This document shows, one piece after another, positions 8,290-17,200 of a stretch of DNA of 54,565 nucleotides. The DNA comes from an uncultured Pelagibacteraceae bacterium (GTDB lineage Bacteria > Pseudomonadota > Alphaproteobacteria > Pelagibacterales > Pelagibacteraceae). The notes below the pieces were generated by a model. The model ran no database searches and was not told where the DNA came from. It was given only the letters and a program-made list of their open reading frames with translations. The stretch covers positions 1 through 54,565 of the forward strand of contig CACNVG010000005.1 in NCBI GenBank assembly GCA_902623785.1, written 5' to 3'. A program made the position numbers and the translations under genes. Each line of letters opens with the position of its first letter. Position 1 is the first letter of the stretch.

Positions 8290-8895
8290 ATGGATATAAA
8301 AGTTCACAAAAATGATTTACCAAAAGATTTGGATGTTGGCAATAAAATTGCAATAGATTGTGAATTTATGGGGTTAAATTTTTTAAGAGATAAATTATGT
8401 TTAGTTCAAATTTCTTCAGGGAACTCTGATGCTCATATAATTCAACTAGATCGTAAAAGTTATAATTCACCAAATCTAAAAAAGATTCTCTCCGACAATA
8501 AAATTAAAAAGATATTTCACTATGCCAGAGCTGATATGGCTTTTATAAAAAAATACTTAAAAATTGACATAGAAAATATTGAAGATACGAAATTGCAATC
8601 TAAGCTAGCGAGGTCTTACACTGATAAGCATGGTCTTAAAGATTTAATAAAAGAATTTATTGGTGTTGATATTAGTAAACAACAACAAAATTCTGATTTT
8701 GGTGGTGAGCTTTCTCAGGCACAAATAAAATATTGTGCTAATGACGTATTATATTTGCATAGAATAAATGATGCTCTTACGAATATTTTAAAAAGAGAAA
8801 ATCGGTTTGAACTTTACGAAGATTGTATTAAATTTTTAAATACTAGGGTTAACTTAGATCTTGCATCATTCCCTGACGATATTTGGTCTCACTAA
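8290..8895 (+). CDS. rnd: Ribonuclease D-like 3'-5' exonuclease, catalytic domain only
   Basis: A DEDDy exonuclease that trims RNA 3' ends such as tRNA precursors. The 201 residues cover only the nuclease fold: IDCEFMGL (DxE, near residue 23), KIFHYARADMAFI (second Asp, near residue 80) and YCANDVLYLHRI (Tyr and Asp, near residue 150). The C-terminal HRDC domains of E. coli RNase D are absent, as is usual for the short alphaproteobacterial form. Its TAA overlaps the ATG of kdsD (TAATG). Confidence 0.9.
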   Translation: MDIKVHKNDLPKDLDVGNKIAIDCEFMGLNFLRDKLCLVQISSGNSDAHIIQLDRKSYNSPNLKKILSDNKIKKIFHYARADMAFIKKYLKIDIENIEDTKLQSKLARSYTDKHGLKDLIKEFIGVDISKQQQNSDFGGELSQAQIKYCANDVLYLHRINDALTNILKRENRFELYEDCIKFLNTRVNLDLASFPDDIWSH

Positions 8896-9875
8896 TGAAA
8901 AAAGATACTTTTAAAATTATTGCGAAAAATGTCATTGACTCTGAAATTGACTCTTTAAAAAAATTAAAGAAACACTTAGATTTAAATTTTCAAAAAGCAG
9001 TAAGGGCTATAATTAATTGTAAAAAAGGTAAGGTTATTTTGTCTGGTGTTGGAAAATCTGGAATAATTGCCAAAAAAATTTCTTCAACATTAGCATCAGT
9101 AGGAACACCATCTTTTTTTGTGGATGCTAGCTCTTGTTCTCATGGAGATTTAGGTCAAATAAGCTCTAATGATATATTAATTCTAATTAGCAATAGCGGG
9201 GAGTCTTTAGAGTTAAAAAATATTATTCAGTTCGCGAATAGAAATAAGAATATTATTTTAATAGGAATAGTTTCAAAAAAAAACTCTCTCTTGTACAAAG
9301 CTTCTGATATTAAAATTTTAATGCCAGAAGTCAAAGAAGCAGGACCTGGGGGAATTGTCCCTACTTCATCAACTATAGTTCAACTTGCTATAGGTGATGC
9401 AATTGCGATAGCCACAATGAAACAAAAAAAATTCGGTCAAAAAGAATTTAAAAAATTTCACCCTTCTGGAAGTTTAGGATATAAACTTAAAACTGTTGAA
9501 GATCTAATGTTAACCGGAAAAAAAGTACCTTTCATAAACGAGAATTCTAGTATGAAAAAAGCTTTGAAGTTTATTTCTATAAAAAAACTGGGAGTTTTAA
9601 TTGTGAGAAATTTAAGAAAAAAAACAACTGGTATTATCACAGACGGTCAAATTAGAAGAATTAGTGAAAAAAAAGGGAGTTTAGCTTATTTAAAAGTGAA
9701 AGACGTCATGACGAAAAACCCAATTTCAGTTCACATTGATATGCTTGCAGCTCAGGCGTTGTCCCTTATGAACTCAAAAAGAATTACAGCTTTATGTGTT
9801 CATAAAAAGATGAATAAAAGTAATACGGTTGGAATTTTACATATACATAACATTTTAGAAAACAATATCCAATAA
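8895..9875 (+). CDS. kdsD: Arabinose-5-phosphate isomerase (KpsF/GutQ family)
   Basis: Interconverts ribulose-5-phosphate and arabinose-5-phosphate, the first step of Kdo synthesis. The ATG at 8895 overlaps the rnd stop; an ATG four codons upstream is inside rnd and less likely. The 326-residue protein has an N-terminal SIS domain (GVGKSGIIAKK near residue 50, SHGDLG, ISNSGESLEL) followed by a CBS-domain pair (EDLMLTGKKVP, and VKDVMTKNPISV near residue 270). The next genes are lptC and lptB, the usual alphaproteobacterial order for LPS core supply and export. Confidence 0.94.
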   Translation: MKKDTFKIIAKNVIDSEIDSLKKLKKHLDLNFQKAVRAIINCKKGKVILSGVGKSGIIAKKISSTLASVGTPSFFVDASSCSHGDLGQISSNDILILISNSGESLELKNIIQFANRNKNIILIGIVSKKNSLLYKASDIKILMPEVKEAGPGGIVPTSSTIVQLAIGDAIAIATMKQKKFGQKEFKKFHPSGSLGYKLKTVEDLMLTGKKVPFINENSSMKKALKFISIKKLGVLIVRNLRKKTTGIITDGQIRRISEKKGSLAYLKVKDVMTKNPISVHIDMLAAQALSLMNSKRITALCVHKKMNKSNTVGILHIHNILENNIQ

Positions 9876-10466
9876 ATGTCAAAAAAATTAATATTACAAT
9901 CTTTTTTATTAATTTTATTTTTTTTGATTGGTGCTTACGTGTTTTTTAAATATTTTGAAAAAGATAATTTAAAAGTTGAAAATAAGAAGACTCTAAATAC
10001 ACAATCAGTGGAAAAGGGTAATATAATTGAGGACTTGAGGTACTTCTCTATTGATAAAACAGGTAATCAATATGAAATCAAAGCTAAGAAGGGTAAAATA
10101 GATAACGCAGATCCTAATAATATCAATATGGAAAAAGTATCTGCTATAATACATTTAGAAAACTCTGAGAAAATTTATATAAATTCAGATTTTGCTAAAT
10201 ATAATACAAAAAGTTATGATACTTTTTTCAAAGGATCGGTCACTGTAAAAAATGATATTCATAAATTAAAAAGTGACTACTTAGACTTATCTTTTGAAAA
10301 AAATCTGGTATCAATATATGAAAATGTTTTTTACATGAGCAATATTTCTCAAATGAAAGCTGATAGAGCAGAAATCGATATAATGAAAAGGAAAACTAAA
10401 ATATTTATGAATAACACAAACGAAAAAGTTTTAATAAGCAACATCGAAAAAAATGGCAATAATTAA
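9876..10466 (+). CDS. lptC: LPS export protein LptC
   Basis: A 196-residue bitopic protein with one N-terminal membrane helix (about residues 5-25) and a periplasmic beta-jellyroll domain. In the Lpt bridge it receives lipopolysaccharide from LptB2FG and hands it to LptA. The repeated pattern of short strands (QYEIKAKKGKI, IYINSDFAKYN, KADRAEIDI) matches LptC/OstA folds. It begins immediately after the kdsD stop and overlaps lptB by 14 bases. No separate lptA lies between it and lptB, as is common elsewhere. Confidence 0.87.
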   Translation: MSKKLILQSFLLILFFLIGAYVFFKYFEKDNLKVENKKTLNTQSVEKGNIIEDLRYFSIDKTGNQYEIKAKKGKIDNADPNNINMEKVSAIIHLENSEKIYINSDFAKYNTKSYDTFFKGSVTVKNDIHKLKSDYLDLSFEKNLVSIYENVFYMSNISQMKADRAEIDIMKRKTKIFMNNTNEKVLISNIEKNGNN

Positions 10467-11229
10467 AAAGTTTAGAATCAAAAGTTTCAAAAATAAAAAG
10501 CCAATACTTAAACTTGACAAAGTATCTCTTGCTTTTGAGAAACGTCAAATTTTACAGGACATAAGTTTTGAAATCAACAAGGGTGAAATCTTTGGGATGC
10601 TTGGCCCAAACGGAGTTGGAAAATCAACAATATTTAACCTAATAACCGGATTAATATCACCAGACAAAGGATCAATATTTATTAAGGATGAGAAAGTAAA
10701 TGATTTTCCTATATTCATGCGTACTACAAAATTTAATATTGGTTATGTCCCGCAGTATGGTGGTTATTTTTATGATTTAACGCTACTTCAAAATCTGCAA
10801 GCAGTCGGTGAAATACTTGTTAAAAATACAAGAGAAAGAATTGAAAAAATAAATTATCTTACATCTAAATTTGATTTAGAATCAATACGGGATATTAAAG
10901 CAAAATTCTTATCAGGTGGGCAAAAAAAAAAACTTGTGATAGCTATGGCTTTATTGGGAGATCCAGAGTTACTATTATTAGATGAGTGTTTTGCAGCATT
11001 GGACGTAATGACAATAAAAATGCTTCAGCAAATAATAGTTAATCTTCAATCTGAAAATAGAATCACAATCTGTATTTGTGATCATCAAGCAAGAGATCTT
11101 TTGACTTGTGTTGATGTCGCTGTTGTTCTGTCTGAAGGAAAAGTTATTGCAAGAGGTACCCCATCAGAACTTGTAAAAAATCCTAATGCCCAAACTGCGT
11201 ATTTTGGTGACTCTTTCAAATTTAATTAA
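10453..11229 (+). CDS. lptB: LPS export ABC transporter ATP-binding protein LptB
   Basis: The ATPase that powers LPS extraction from the inner membrane with LptF and LptG. The 258 residues contain Walker A GPNGVGKST near residue 52, Q-loop YVPQYGG, signature LSGGQKKK near residue 155, Walker B LLLLDECFAALD and H-loop CDHQ. The usual LptB sequence is DEPFAG(V/I)DP; here Pro is Cys and the D-loop differs, but the catalytic Glu is kept. About 17 residues precede the conserved start (LKLDKVSLAF), so a slightly later start is possible. lptF and lptG are not in the window. Confidence 0.92.
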   Translation: MAIIKKFRIKSFKNKKPILKLDKVSLAFEKRQILQDISFEINKGEIFGMLGPNGVGKSTIFNLITGLISPDKGSIFIKDEKVNDFPIFMRTTKFNIGYVPQYGGYFYDLTLLQNLQAVGEILVKNTRERIEKINYLTSKFDLESIRDIKAKFLSGGQKKKLVIAMALLGDPELLLLDECFAALDVMTIKMLQQIIVNLQSENRITICICDHQARDLLTCVDVAVVLSEGKVIARGTPSELVKNPNAQTAYFGDSFKFN

Positions 11230-11238
11230 AATTTCATC

Positions 11239-12576
11239 ATGAAGCTGCAAATAAAATTTAAAAAAAAATTTAATAATTTTAACAAATCAATAATTATTGA
11301 CGGTGACAAAAGTATTTCAATAAGATCACTTCTTTTAGCATCTCAATCTTATGGTAAATGCACTATTAAGAACTTAGTTAGTTCAGAGGATATAATTAGT
11401 ACAATTAAAGGTTTAAAAAAATTAGGTGTTAAAATCATATTTAATCAAAAAAATTGTGTCGTTTATGGAAATGGTATCAATGGTTTTGATTATAAAAAAA
11501 ATATAACTATTAACGCAGGAAATTCTGGAACCTTTGCTAGGCTTATTTTGGCTTTATTAATTAAATCACCTAATAGCATTAAATTAATTGGTGATAAAAG
11601 TCTTTCTAAAAGAGATTTTGATAGAATTGTACAACCTTTACAAAAATTTGGTGCAAAATTTGATACTTCTAAAAATAAAGGTTTGCCTTTAAAAGTAATT
11701 GGAACAGAGTATTTAAAACCAATACATTATATTGAAAAAAGAGGATCGGCGCAGTGTAAGAGTGCAGTAATGTTAGCTGCTTTAAATACACCAGGGACCA
11801 CAAAAATATTAGCAAAAAAATCAAGAGACCACACAGAAATAATGTACAAATATTTAAATATACCTATCAAGATTAAACGTAAAAAAAAATTCGATCAAAT
11901 TGAAGTTACTGGTCAAAAAAACTTTAAATCATTTAATTATTCAATTCCCTCTGATCCTAGCTCTAGTGCATTTTTTATAGTGCTTACTATTTTATCAAAA
12001 AACTCAAAACTTTTAATAAAAAGTGTAAATATAAATAAAAGTAGGATCGGATATATAAGAATATTAAACAAAATGGGTGCTAAAATAAAAATTAAAAACG
12101 TACAAAAAAAATACGGTGAGAAGATTGGTGATATATACGTTAAAAGCCAAAAGAACTTAAAAAAAATAAATTGTCCCACAGATTTGAATAGCAATTTAAT
12201 TGATGAGTTTCTTATTATATTTTTAGTAGCTGCTAAAGCAAAAGGTGTTTCTTATTTTTCTAAAATTGGAGAACTCAATAAAAAAGAGAGTCCACGTTTA
12301 AAAATAGGATCAGAAATCTTAAAAAAAATTGGGATTAAAAATGAATTAACTAAAGATTCGATCAAAATTTATGGTAATCCTGATATACAAATTAAAAAAA
12401 AAATTTTTATTACTAATTATCTCAAAGATCACAGAATTTTAATGACTTCTGTAATCGCCGGTTTAGTTTTGGGAGGTAATTGGATAATAAATGATGCTAA
12501 CTCATTTAAAAGCTCCTTTCCATCTTTTTTGAAAATACTTAAAAAAATGGGTTATAAATTTAGTTTTTTAAGGTAG
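11239..12576 (+). CDS. aroA: 3-phosphoshikimate 1-carboxyvinyltransferase (EPSP synthase)
   Basis: Makes EPSP from shikimate-3-phosphate and PEP, the sixth shikimate step. The 445-residue protein has the N-terminal GDKSISIRSLLLASQ (DKS motif), the PEP-loop region NAGNSGTFARL near residue 92, SAQCKSAVMLAALNTPGTT near residue 172, and the C-terminal DHRILMTSVIAG near residue 390. The loop NAGNSGT is close to NAGTAMR forms. It starts 9 bases after lptB. aroB and aroK lie at 44-46 kb. cmk, often between aroA and rpsA, is not here. Confidence 0.94.
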   Translation: MKLQIKFKKKFNNFNKSIIIDGDKSISIRSLLLASQSYGKCTIKNLVSSEDIISTIKGLKKLGVKIIFNQKNCVVYGNGINGFDYKKNITINAGNSGTFARLILALLIKSPNSIKLIGDKSLSKRDFDRIVQPLQKFGAKFDTSKNKGLPLKVIGTEYLKPIHYIEKRGSAQCKSAVMLAALNTPGTTKILAKKSRDHTEIMYKYLNIPIKIKRKKKFDQIEVTGQKNFKSFNYSIPSDPSSSAFFIVLTILSKNSKLLIKSVNINKSRIGYIRILNKMGAKIKIKNVQKKYGEKIGDIYVKSQKNLKKINCPTDLNSNLIDEFLIIFLVAAKAKGVSYFSKIGELNKKESPRLKIGSEILKKIGIKNELTKDSIKIYGNPDIQIKKKIFITNYLKDHRILMTSVIAGLVLGGNWIINDANSFKSSFPSFLKILKKMGYKFSFLR

Positions 12577-12687
12577 TTCATTTATTTCAATTAAAAGTCT
12601 AATAATACCAATGGTAATAAATAATTAATTCTAACTTGATTAATTCTGGAAATTTATTTAAAAGAACAAACTTTTTACAAATTATTG

Positions 12688-14415
12688 ATGGAAATATTTA
12701 AAAATATAAACTCACCAGCTTCTAAGGAATTTGAAAAGCTTTTAAACAATCAACTTTCTAAATCCAAAAACTTAATTGAGGGAAAAATCATTGAGGGAAC
12801 TATAACTAAGATTAGTGAAAAATATGTTTTTTTGGACTGTGGCCTTAAGTCTGAACCAATAGTTGATATTAATGAACTCAAAACTATTGGGCTTCAAGAA
12901 AAAATTAAGATAGGCGAAAAAGTGCCTGTACTTTTAGAACGTTTAGAAGATAGAAACGGAGAAATTGTAGTATCTGCAAGTAAAGCACAAAAAATTAAAG
13001 GATGGGATATATTAGTTGAGGCGTTTGAAAAGAATGAACCGATAATAGGCAAGATCACCAGTAAGTGTAAAGGGGGAGTGATAGTTGAACATTTAGACAC
13101 TGGTTCTTTAATGTTCTGTCCTGGATCGCAAATATCAGATACACCTTTAAAAGATATTTCACATCTAATGAATGAGCCTCAGAAATTTGCATTAATAAAA
13201 ATGGATAAAATAAGAGGTAATGCGTGCGTAAGCCGAAGACAAATTATTTCTTCAAATAAAAAAGAAGACAAAGCAAAGATAATAGACAAATATAAAGTTG
13301 GTGATAAAATTAAAAATGCAATCGTAAAGGGATACAGTTCTTTTGGTTGTTTTTTTAATGTTAATAATGAATTAGATTGTCTTGTCCATCTTCAAGAAAT
13401 TAGCTATTCAAGAGTTAATCATCCTGAAGAAATCTTTACTATAGGTGACAAGCATGACTTATTGGTGATTTCTGTAGATAAAGAAAAACTTCAAGTCGGT
13501 TGCTCTATAAAGCAGCTGTCTCCAGATCCTTTTGAAAAAATTTCAAATTATGAATTAAACAAAAAATATGAAGTAAAAGTAATTAAACTTATGGACTTCG
13601 GTGCTTTTTGTGAACTTGAACCTGGACTAACAACTTTGTTACATTCTAGTGAAATAAGCTGGACAAGAAAAAATGTTTCACCAAAGAAGATGTTAAAAAT
13701 AAATGATAAGATTAATTGTGTAATAACAGAAATAGATAAAGAAAAAAGAAGAATAGCAATATCCCATAAATTAACTTTAGATAATCCATATAAAGTTTTG
13801 ATCGATAAAAATCCTGTGGGGTCAATTATTTCTGGGACTGTAAACAGTACAAATGAATATGCTTTATACCTAAAGCTTGATGGGTATGACATAGACGCTT
13901 TTTTACATTGTAATGATTTAAGTTATACAGGTGATCCTGAAACCGAGCTTCAAAATTATAAGATTGGTTCAAAATTGAAGGTTAAAATTCTTGAAATTAA
14001 AGAAGATCAGCAAAAAGTAAGGTGCGGTTTAAAGCAAACACAAAAAGATCCATTTGAATATTTTAAAGATAAAAAAATAAATGACACTATTACAGTTAAG
14101 ATTGTCTCATCAGATAATAAAGGTTTAATGGTGCAACCAGAAGGATGCGATATGAATATTTTAATAAAAAAATCTCAAATTGCTGTAAGTTCATCTGATG
14201 CGCGTCCATCACGTTTTGTAGGAGGTGAAAGAATCGACTCGGCAATATCTGAGTTAAACTTTGAAAAAAGAAAAGTTTCATTGAGTATTAAATTATTAGA
14301 AGAGATACAGAACAAAGAGGCAGTTACAAAATTTAGTTCGCCACTTTCAGGAAAAAACTTACCTTTCTCTACTTTATCTGATAAGCTGAGCAAGAAGGAT
14401 AAAGAAAAAAAATAA
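12688..14415 (+). CDS. rpsA: 30S ribosomal protein S1
   Basis: Binds mRNA leaders on the small subunit. The protein of about 575 residues consists of six S1 (OB-fold) repeats after a short helical N-terminus; repeat signatures such as GTITKISEKYVFLDCGLKSE, VIKLMDFGAFCELEPG and IKNAIVKGYSSFGCFF are clear. The ATG at 12688 is preferred over the TTG codon immediately before it. A gap of about 110 bases before it probably holds its promoter and leader. ihfB follows after 6 bases, as in many proteobacteria. Confidence 0.95.
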   Translation: MEIFKNINSPASKEFEKLLNNQLSKSKNLIEGKIIEGTITKISEKYVFLDCGLKSEPIVDINELKTIGLQEKIKIGEKVPVLLERLEDRNGEIVVSASKAQKIKGWDILVEAFEKNEPIIGKITSKCKGGVIVEHLDTGSLMFCPGSQISDTPLKDISHLMNEPQKFALIKMDKIRGNACVSRRQIISSNKKEDKAKIIDKYKVGDKIKNAIVKGYSSFGCFFNVNNELDCLVHLQEISYSRVNHPEEIFTIGDKHDLLVISVDKEKLQVGCSIKQLSPDPFEKISNYELNKKYEVKVIKLMDFGAFCELEPGLTTLLHSSEISWTRKNVSPKKMLKINDKINCVITEIDKEKRRIAISHKLTLDNPYKVLIDKNPVGSIISGTVNSTNEYALYLKLDGYDIDAFLHCNDLSYTGDPETELQNYKIGSKLKVKILEIKEDQQKVRCGLKQTQKDPFEYFKDKKINDTITVKIVSSDNKGLMVQPEGCDMNILIKKSQIAVSSSDARPSRFVGGERIDSAISELNFEKRKVSLSIKLLEEIQNKEAVTKFSSPLSGKNLPFSTLSDKLSKKDKEKK

Positions 14416-14421
14416 ATAAAA

Positions 14422-14709
14422 TTGACAACTTCTAAGTCAGATTTAATTAAAGAACTATCTAAATCATATCCAAATCTATTAAAGAAAGATCTTTCAAGAC
14501 TTTTTGAAATTTTTATAAATGAAATTAAAATAGCTTTAAAAAATAATGAAAGAGTCGAAATTAGGGGTTGGGGAACTTTTTCTCCAAAAATTCAAAAAAA
14601 AAGAAAGTCAAGAAATCCTAAAACTGGCCAAGAATTGTTTATTCCTGAGAAAAAAAGTATACATTTCAAAATGTCAAAAGAGTTACTTGATGAGTTGAAC
14701 AATGACTAA
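14422..14709 (+). CDS. ihfB: Integration host factor beta subunit
   Basis: A DNA-bending HU/IHF-family protein of 95 residues. The beta-arm region reads VEIRGWGTFSPKIQKKRKSR, then NPKTGQELFIPEKKSIHFK, which matches the IHF-beta pattern including the RNPKTG tip. The only sensible start is TTG at 14422, 6 bases after rpsA; the next ATG-type start would cut into the first helix. The rpsA-ihfB neighbourhood is the standard genomic location for the beta subunit. It overlaps pyrF by 8 bases. Confidence 0.9.
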   Translation: MTTSKSDLIKELSKSYPNLLKKDLSRLFEIFINEIKIALKNNERVEIRGWGTFSPKIQKKRKSRNPKTGQELFIPEKKSIHFKMSKELLDELNND

Positions 14710-15376
14710 AAAAAAAATATTTGTTGCAATTGATACAAATAAAATCTCTAAAGCAAAAAAAATTATAAGAGACACGCAAACAAAAAAAATTATAGTTGGT
14801 TACAAGTTTGGGCTTCAATTTTTTTACTCAAATAATGGTAGAAAATTTATATCAAGTTTAAAAAATCAGACTATTTTTTTAGATTTAAAGATTAACGATA
14901 TTCCGAATACTGTGAAGTCGGCTATGAAATCACTGAAAAATTTAAAAATTGCATATTTAACTGTTCACCTAAGTTCAGGATTTAATGCTTTAAAATTATT
15001 AAAAAGAGAGAGCAAAAATATAAAAATTGCTGGTGTCACAACTTTGACCTCCTTGAATGATAAAGATTTAAGAGAAATTGGCTATAACAAAAAAGTTAAC
15101 GAACTAGTAAGACATCAAGCCAAACTTGCCAAAAAAGCAAAATTAGATGCGATAATTTGTAGTGGTCATGAAATTAAATCAGTTAAGCGTGTTTTTAATA
15201 AAGAGATAATTACACCAGGAATAAAAATTACGAATACAAAAAATGATCAAAAAAGAATTATGAAACCTAAAGATGCTTTTGCTGCAGGAAGTGATTGGTT
15301 AGTAATTGGAAGATCAATAACAAATGGAAATATTAAAAAGAATATTAAAAATTTATTAGAAATTTTAGAGGACTGA
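14702..15376 (+). CDS. pyrF: Orotidine 5'-phosphate decarboxylase
   Basis: Last step of UMP synthesis. The 224 residues form a TIM barrel with the catalytic tetrad segment FLDLKINDIPNTV near residue 60 (Asp-Lys-Asp), substrate-phosphate motif TPGIKI near residue 174, and GSDWLVIGRSIT near residue 200. Its TGA overlaps the trpF ATG. It is read with ihfB upstream and the trp genes downstream. Confidence 0.94.
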   Translation: MTKKKIFVAIDTNKISKAKKIIRDTQTKKIIVGYKFGLQFFYSNNGRKFISSLKNQTIFLDLKINDIPNTVKSAMKSLKNLKIAYLTVHLSSGFNALKLLKRESKNIKIAGVTTLTSLNDKDLREIGYNKKVNELVRHQAKLAKKAKLDAIICSGHEIKSVKRVFNKEIITPGIKITNTKNDQKRIMKPKDAFAAGSDWLVIGRSITNGNIKKNIKNLLEILED

Positions 15377-15993
15377 TGCAATCTAAGATTTGTGGAGTTA
15401 AGGATAGCAATACATTAAAGTTTTTAATAAATTATAAACATCCTCCTGAATTAATCGGTTTTATATGTAACTATCCGAAATCTAAAAGATTTGTTGATAT
15501 AAATTCTCTTCAGAAACTTCTCAAGATCGACAATAAAAAATCTCGATTTGTATCTGTACTAGTTAAACCCGATGAATTTATACTAAATAAAATGCAAAAA
15601 CTAAATTTTGAGTATTTTCAAATTTATGATTGTACACCTTATGAAATAAAATTAATAAAAAAGAAATATAACAAAAAGATTATTTCTGCAATTACTGTTG
15701 AGACTAAAGAAGATATTCTTAAATATAAGAAATATGAGGATTGTTCTGATATAATATTATTCGACAGTAAGGGATATGAAAAATCATTAGAATTTGACCA
15801 CACGTTAATGGAAAATGTACCAGCAAGTGTTAACAGCATGATTGCTGGAAATATAAAATACAACGATAATCTTGATAAGTTTATGAAAATTTGTAATTAT
15901 ATTGATATATCTGGGGGTGTAGAGACATCTGGATTAAAAGATATTTCTAAAGTAAAAATTTTCTTAGACAACGTAAAAAAATTAAATGATTAA
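15376..15993 (+). CDS. trpF: Phosphoribosylanthranilate isomerase
   Basis: Third step of the tryptophan pathway. The 205-residue barrel starts with KICGVKD, which carries the catalytic cysteine, and has YPKSKRFV near residue 33, the catalytic Asp in IILFDSKGYEKS near residue 130, and IDISGGVET near residue 180. The usual glycine-rich phosphate-binding GGTG after the Asp reads GYEKS, so it is a divergent member, but both catalytic residues are kept. It overlaps pyrF by 1 base and trpB by 8. Confidence 0.88.
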   Translation: MQSKICGVKDSNTLKFLINYKHPPELIGFICNYPKSKRFVDINSLQKLLKIDNKKSRFVSVLVKPDEFILNKMQKLNFEYFQIYDCTPYEIKLIKKKYNKKIISAITVETKEDILKYKKYEDCSDIILFDSKGYEKSLEFDHTLMENVPASVNSMIAGNIKYNDNLDKFMKICNYIDISGGVETSGLKDISKVKIFLDNVKKLND

Positions 15994-17200
15994 ATTAAAG
16001 AAAAAGACCCCCCTAATTGACCAGCACGATAAGTTTGGGTTTTATGGAAATAAATTTGGTGGAAACTTTTGTGCAGAGACAATGCGAAAGCCAATTGAGG
16101 ATTTATCTAAACTTTTTGAAAAATTAAGAAAAGATAGAAAATTTCTTAAAAAAAGAGATCACTATTTTAGACATTATCTTGGTGGTGAAACACCGTTTTT
16201 TAAATTAGAAAATCTAACTAGACATTTAGGTGGAGCTCAAATTTGGTGTAAAGACGTGTCAGCTATAAATGGGGACGCGCACAAAGCATATCATGCAACT
16301 GTGAATGCGTTGATTTGCAAAGAAAGTGGTAAACGCTACATAGCAGGAGATACTGGTGCCGGAATGTTTGGAAAAAATCTTGCAATGGCAGCAAAAAAAA
16401 TGAATCTAAAATGTAAAATTTTTATGGGAACAAAAGATATTTCTAGACAAGCACCTAATGTAAAATTTATACGTAACGCCGGAGCCGAAGTTGTGCCAGT
16501 TGATTCAGGTTCAAAGACTTTGGTAGATGCTGTTTCTGAGTGTATGCGCCACTATGTTTCAAATTGTGATAATACACATCTCGCTGTAGGCTCAGCAATT
16601 GGCTGTAACATTTTTTTAAAAATTTGTGCGTGGTCGACTTCTCAAATTTCAAGAGAATTAAAAAAACAATTAATTAAAGAGTTTGGTGAAATACCTAAAC
16701 TTAAATTAATCAATGTCATAGGTGGCGGGAGTAGCGCGCTAGGATTTTGGAATGAGTTTATAGATTACGACAAAAAACATGTTGAGCTAATTGGTGTTGA
16801 GGCAAAGTATGCTGCACCTCTATCTACAAATGCAAAAGTTGCTATTTTACATGGAGCTGCACAATATTGTTTGACCGATAAAGAGGGTCAAATAGCAGAA
16901 ACCCATTCATTGAGTGCGGGTTTAGATTATCCAGGTTCGAGTCCCTTACATGGATTTTTAAAAGACTCTGGTAGAGCACGATACACTAATGCTTCAGATA
17001 AAGAAGCATTAGCTGCTTTCAAATTAATTACTAAATTGGAAGATATAAGACCAAGTTTGGAACCAGCTCATGCATGGAGTGAATGCATTCGTTTAGCTCC
17101 AAAATTGAAAAAAAGTGATGTGCTTGTAGTCAATAATTGTGGAAAAGGCTACAAAGATAAAAAAATTTATATTGAGCAATTAGGATATTATCCCAAATGA
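15986..17200 (+). CDS. trpB: Tryptophan synthase beta chain, divergent active site
   Basis: A PLP enzyme that joins indole and serine. The 404 residues align end to end with TrpB: FGGNFCAETM near residue 25, catalytic Lys100 in DAHKAY, phosphate loop GGGSS at 246-250, SAGLDYPG at 310-317, and a trpA neighbour. Several near-invariant positions are changed. The motif ETGAGQHG reads DTGAGMFG (Asp122 where the catalytic Glu is expected), the HTGAHKTN loop reads INGDAHKAY, and the PLP-ring Ser of NLSGRGDKD is Cys385 in NNCGKGYKD. Position and length favour a working TrpB with altered chemistry or a clade-specific variant; a different substrate cannot be excluded. Confidence 0.82.
   Translation: MIKLKKKTPLIDQHDKFGFYGNKFGGNFCAETMRKPIEDLSKLFEKLRKDRKFLKKRDHYFRHYLGGETPFFKLENLTRHLGGAQIWCKDVSAINGDAHKAYHATVNALICKESGKRYIAGDTGAGMFGKNLAMAAKKMNLKCKIFMGTKDISRQAPNVKFIRNAGAEVVPVDSGSKTLVDAVSECMRHYVSNCDNTHLAVGSAIGCNIFLKICAWSTSQISRELKKQLIKEFGEIPKLKLINVIGGGSSALGFWNEFIDYDKKHVELIGVEAKYAAPLSTNAKVAILHGAAQYCLTDKEGQIAETHSLSAGLDYPGSSPLHGFLKDSGRARYTNASDKEALAAFKLITKLEDIRPSLEPAHAWSECIRLAPKLKKSDVLVVNNCGKGYKDKKIYIEQLGYYPK

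Noticed and set aside
16467..16652. Minus-strand frame inside trpB
   Set aside because: No conserved pattern; it is a shadow of trpB.
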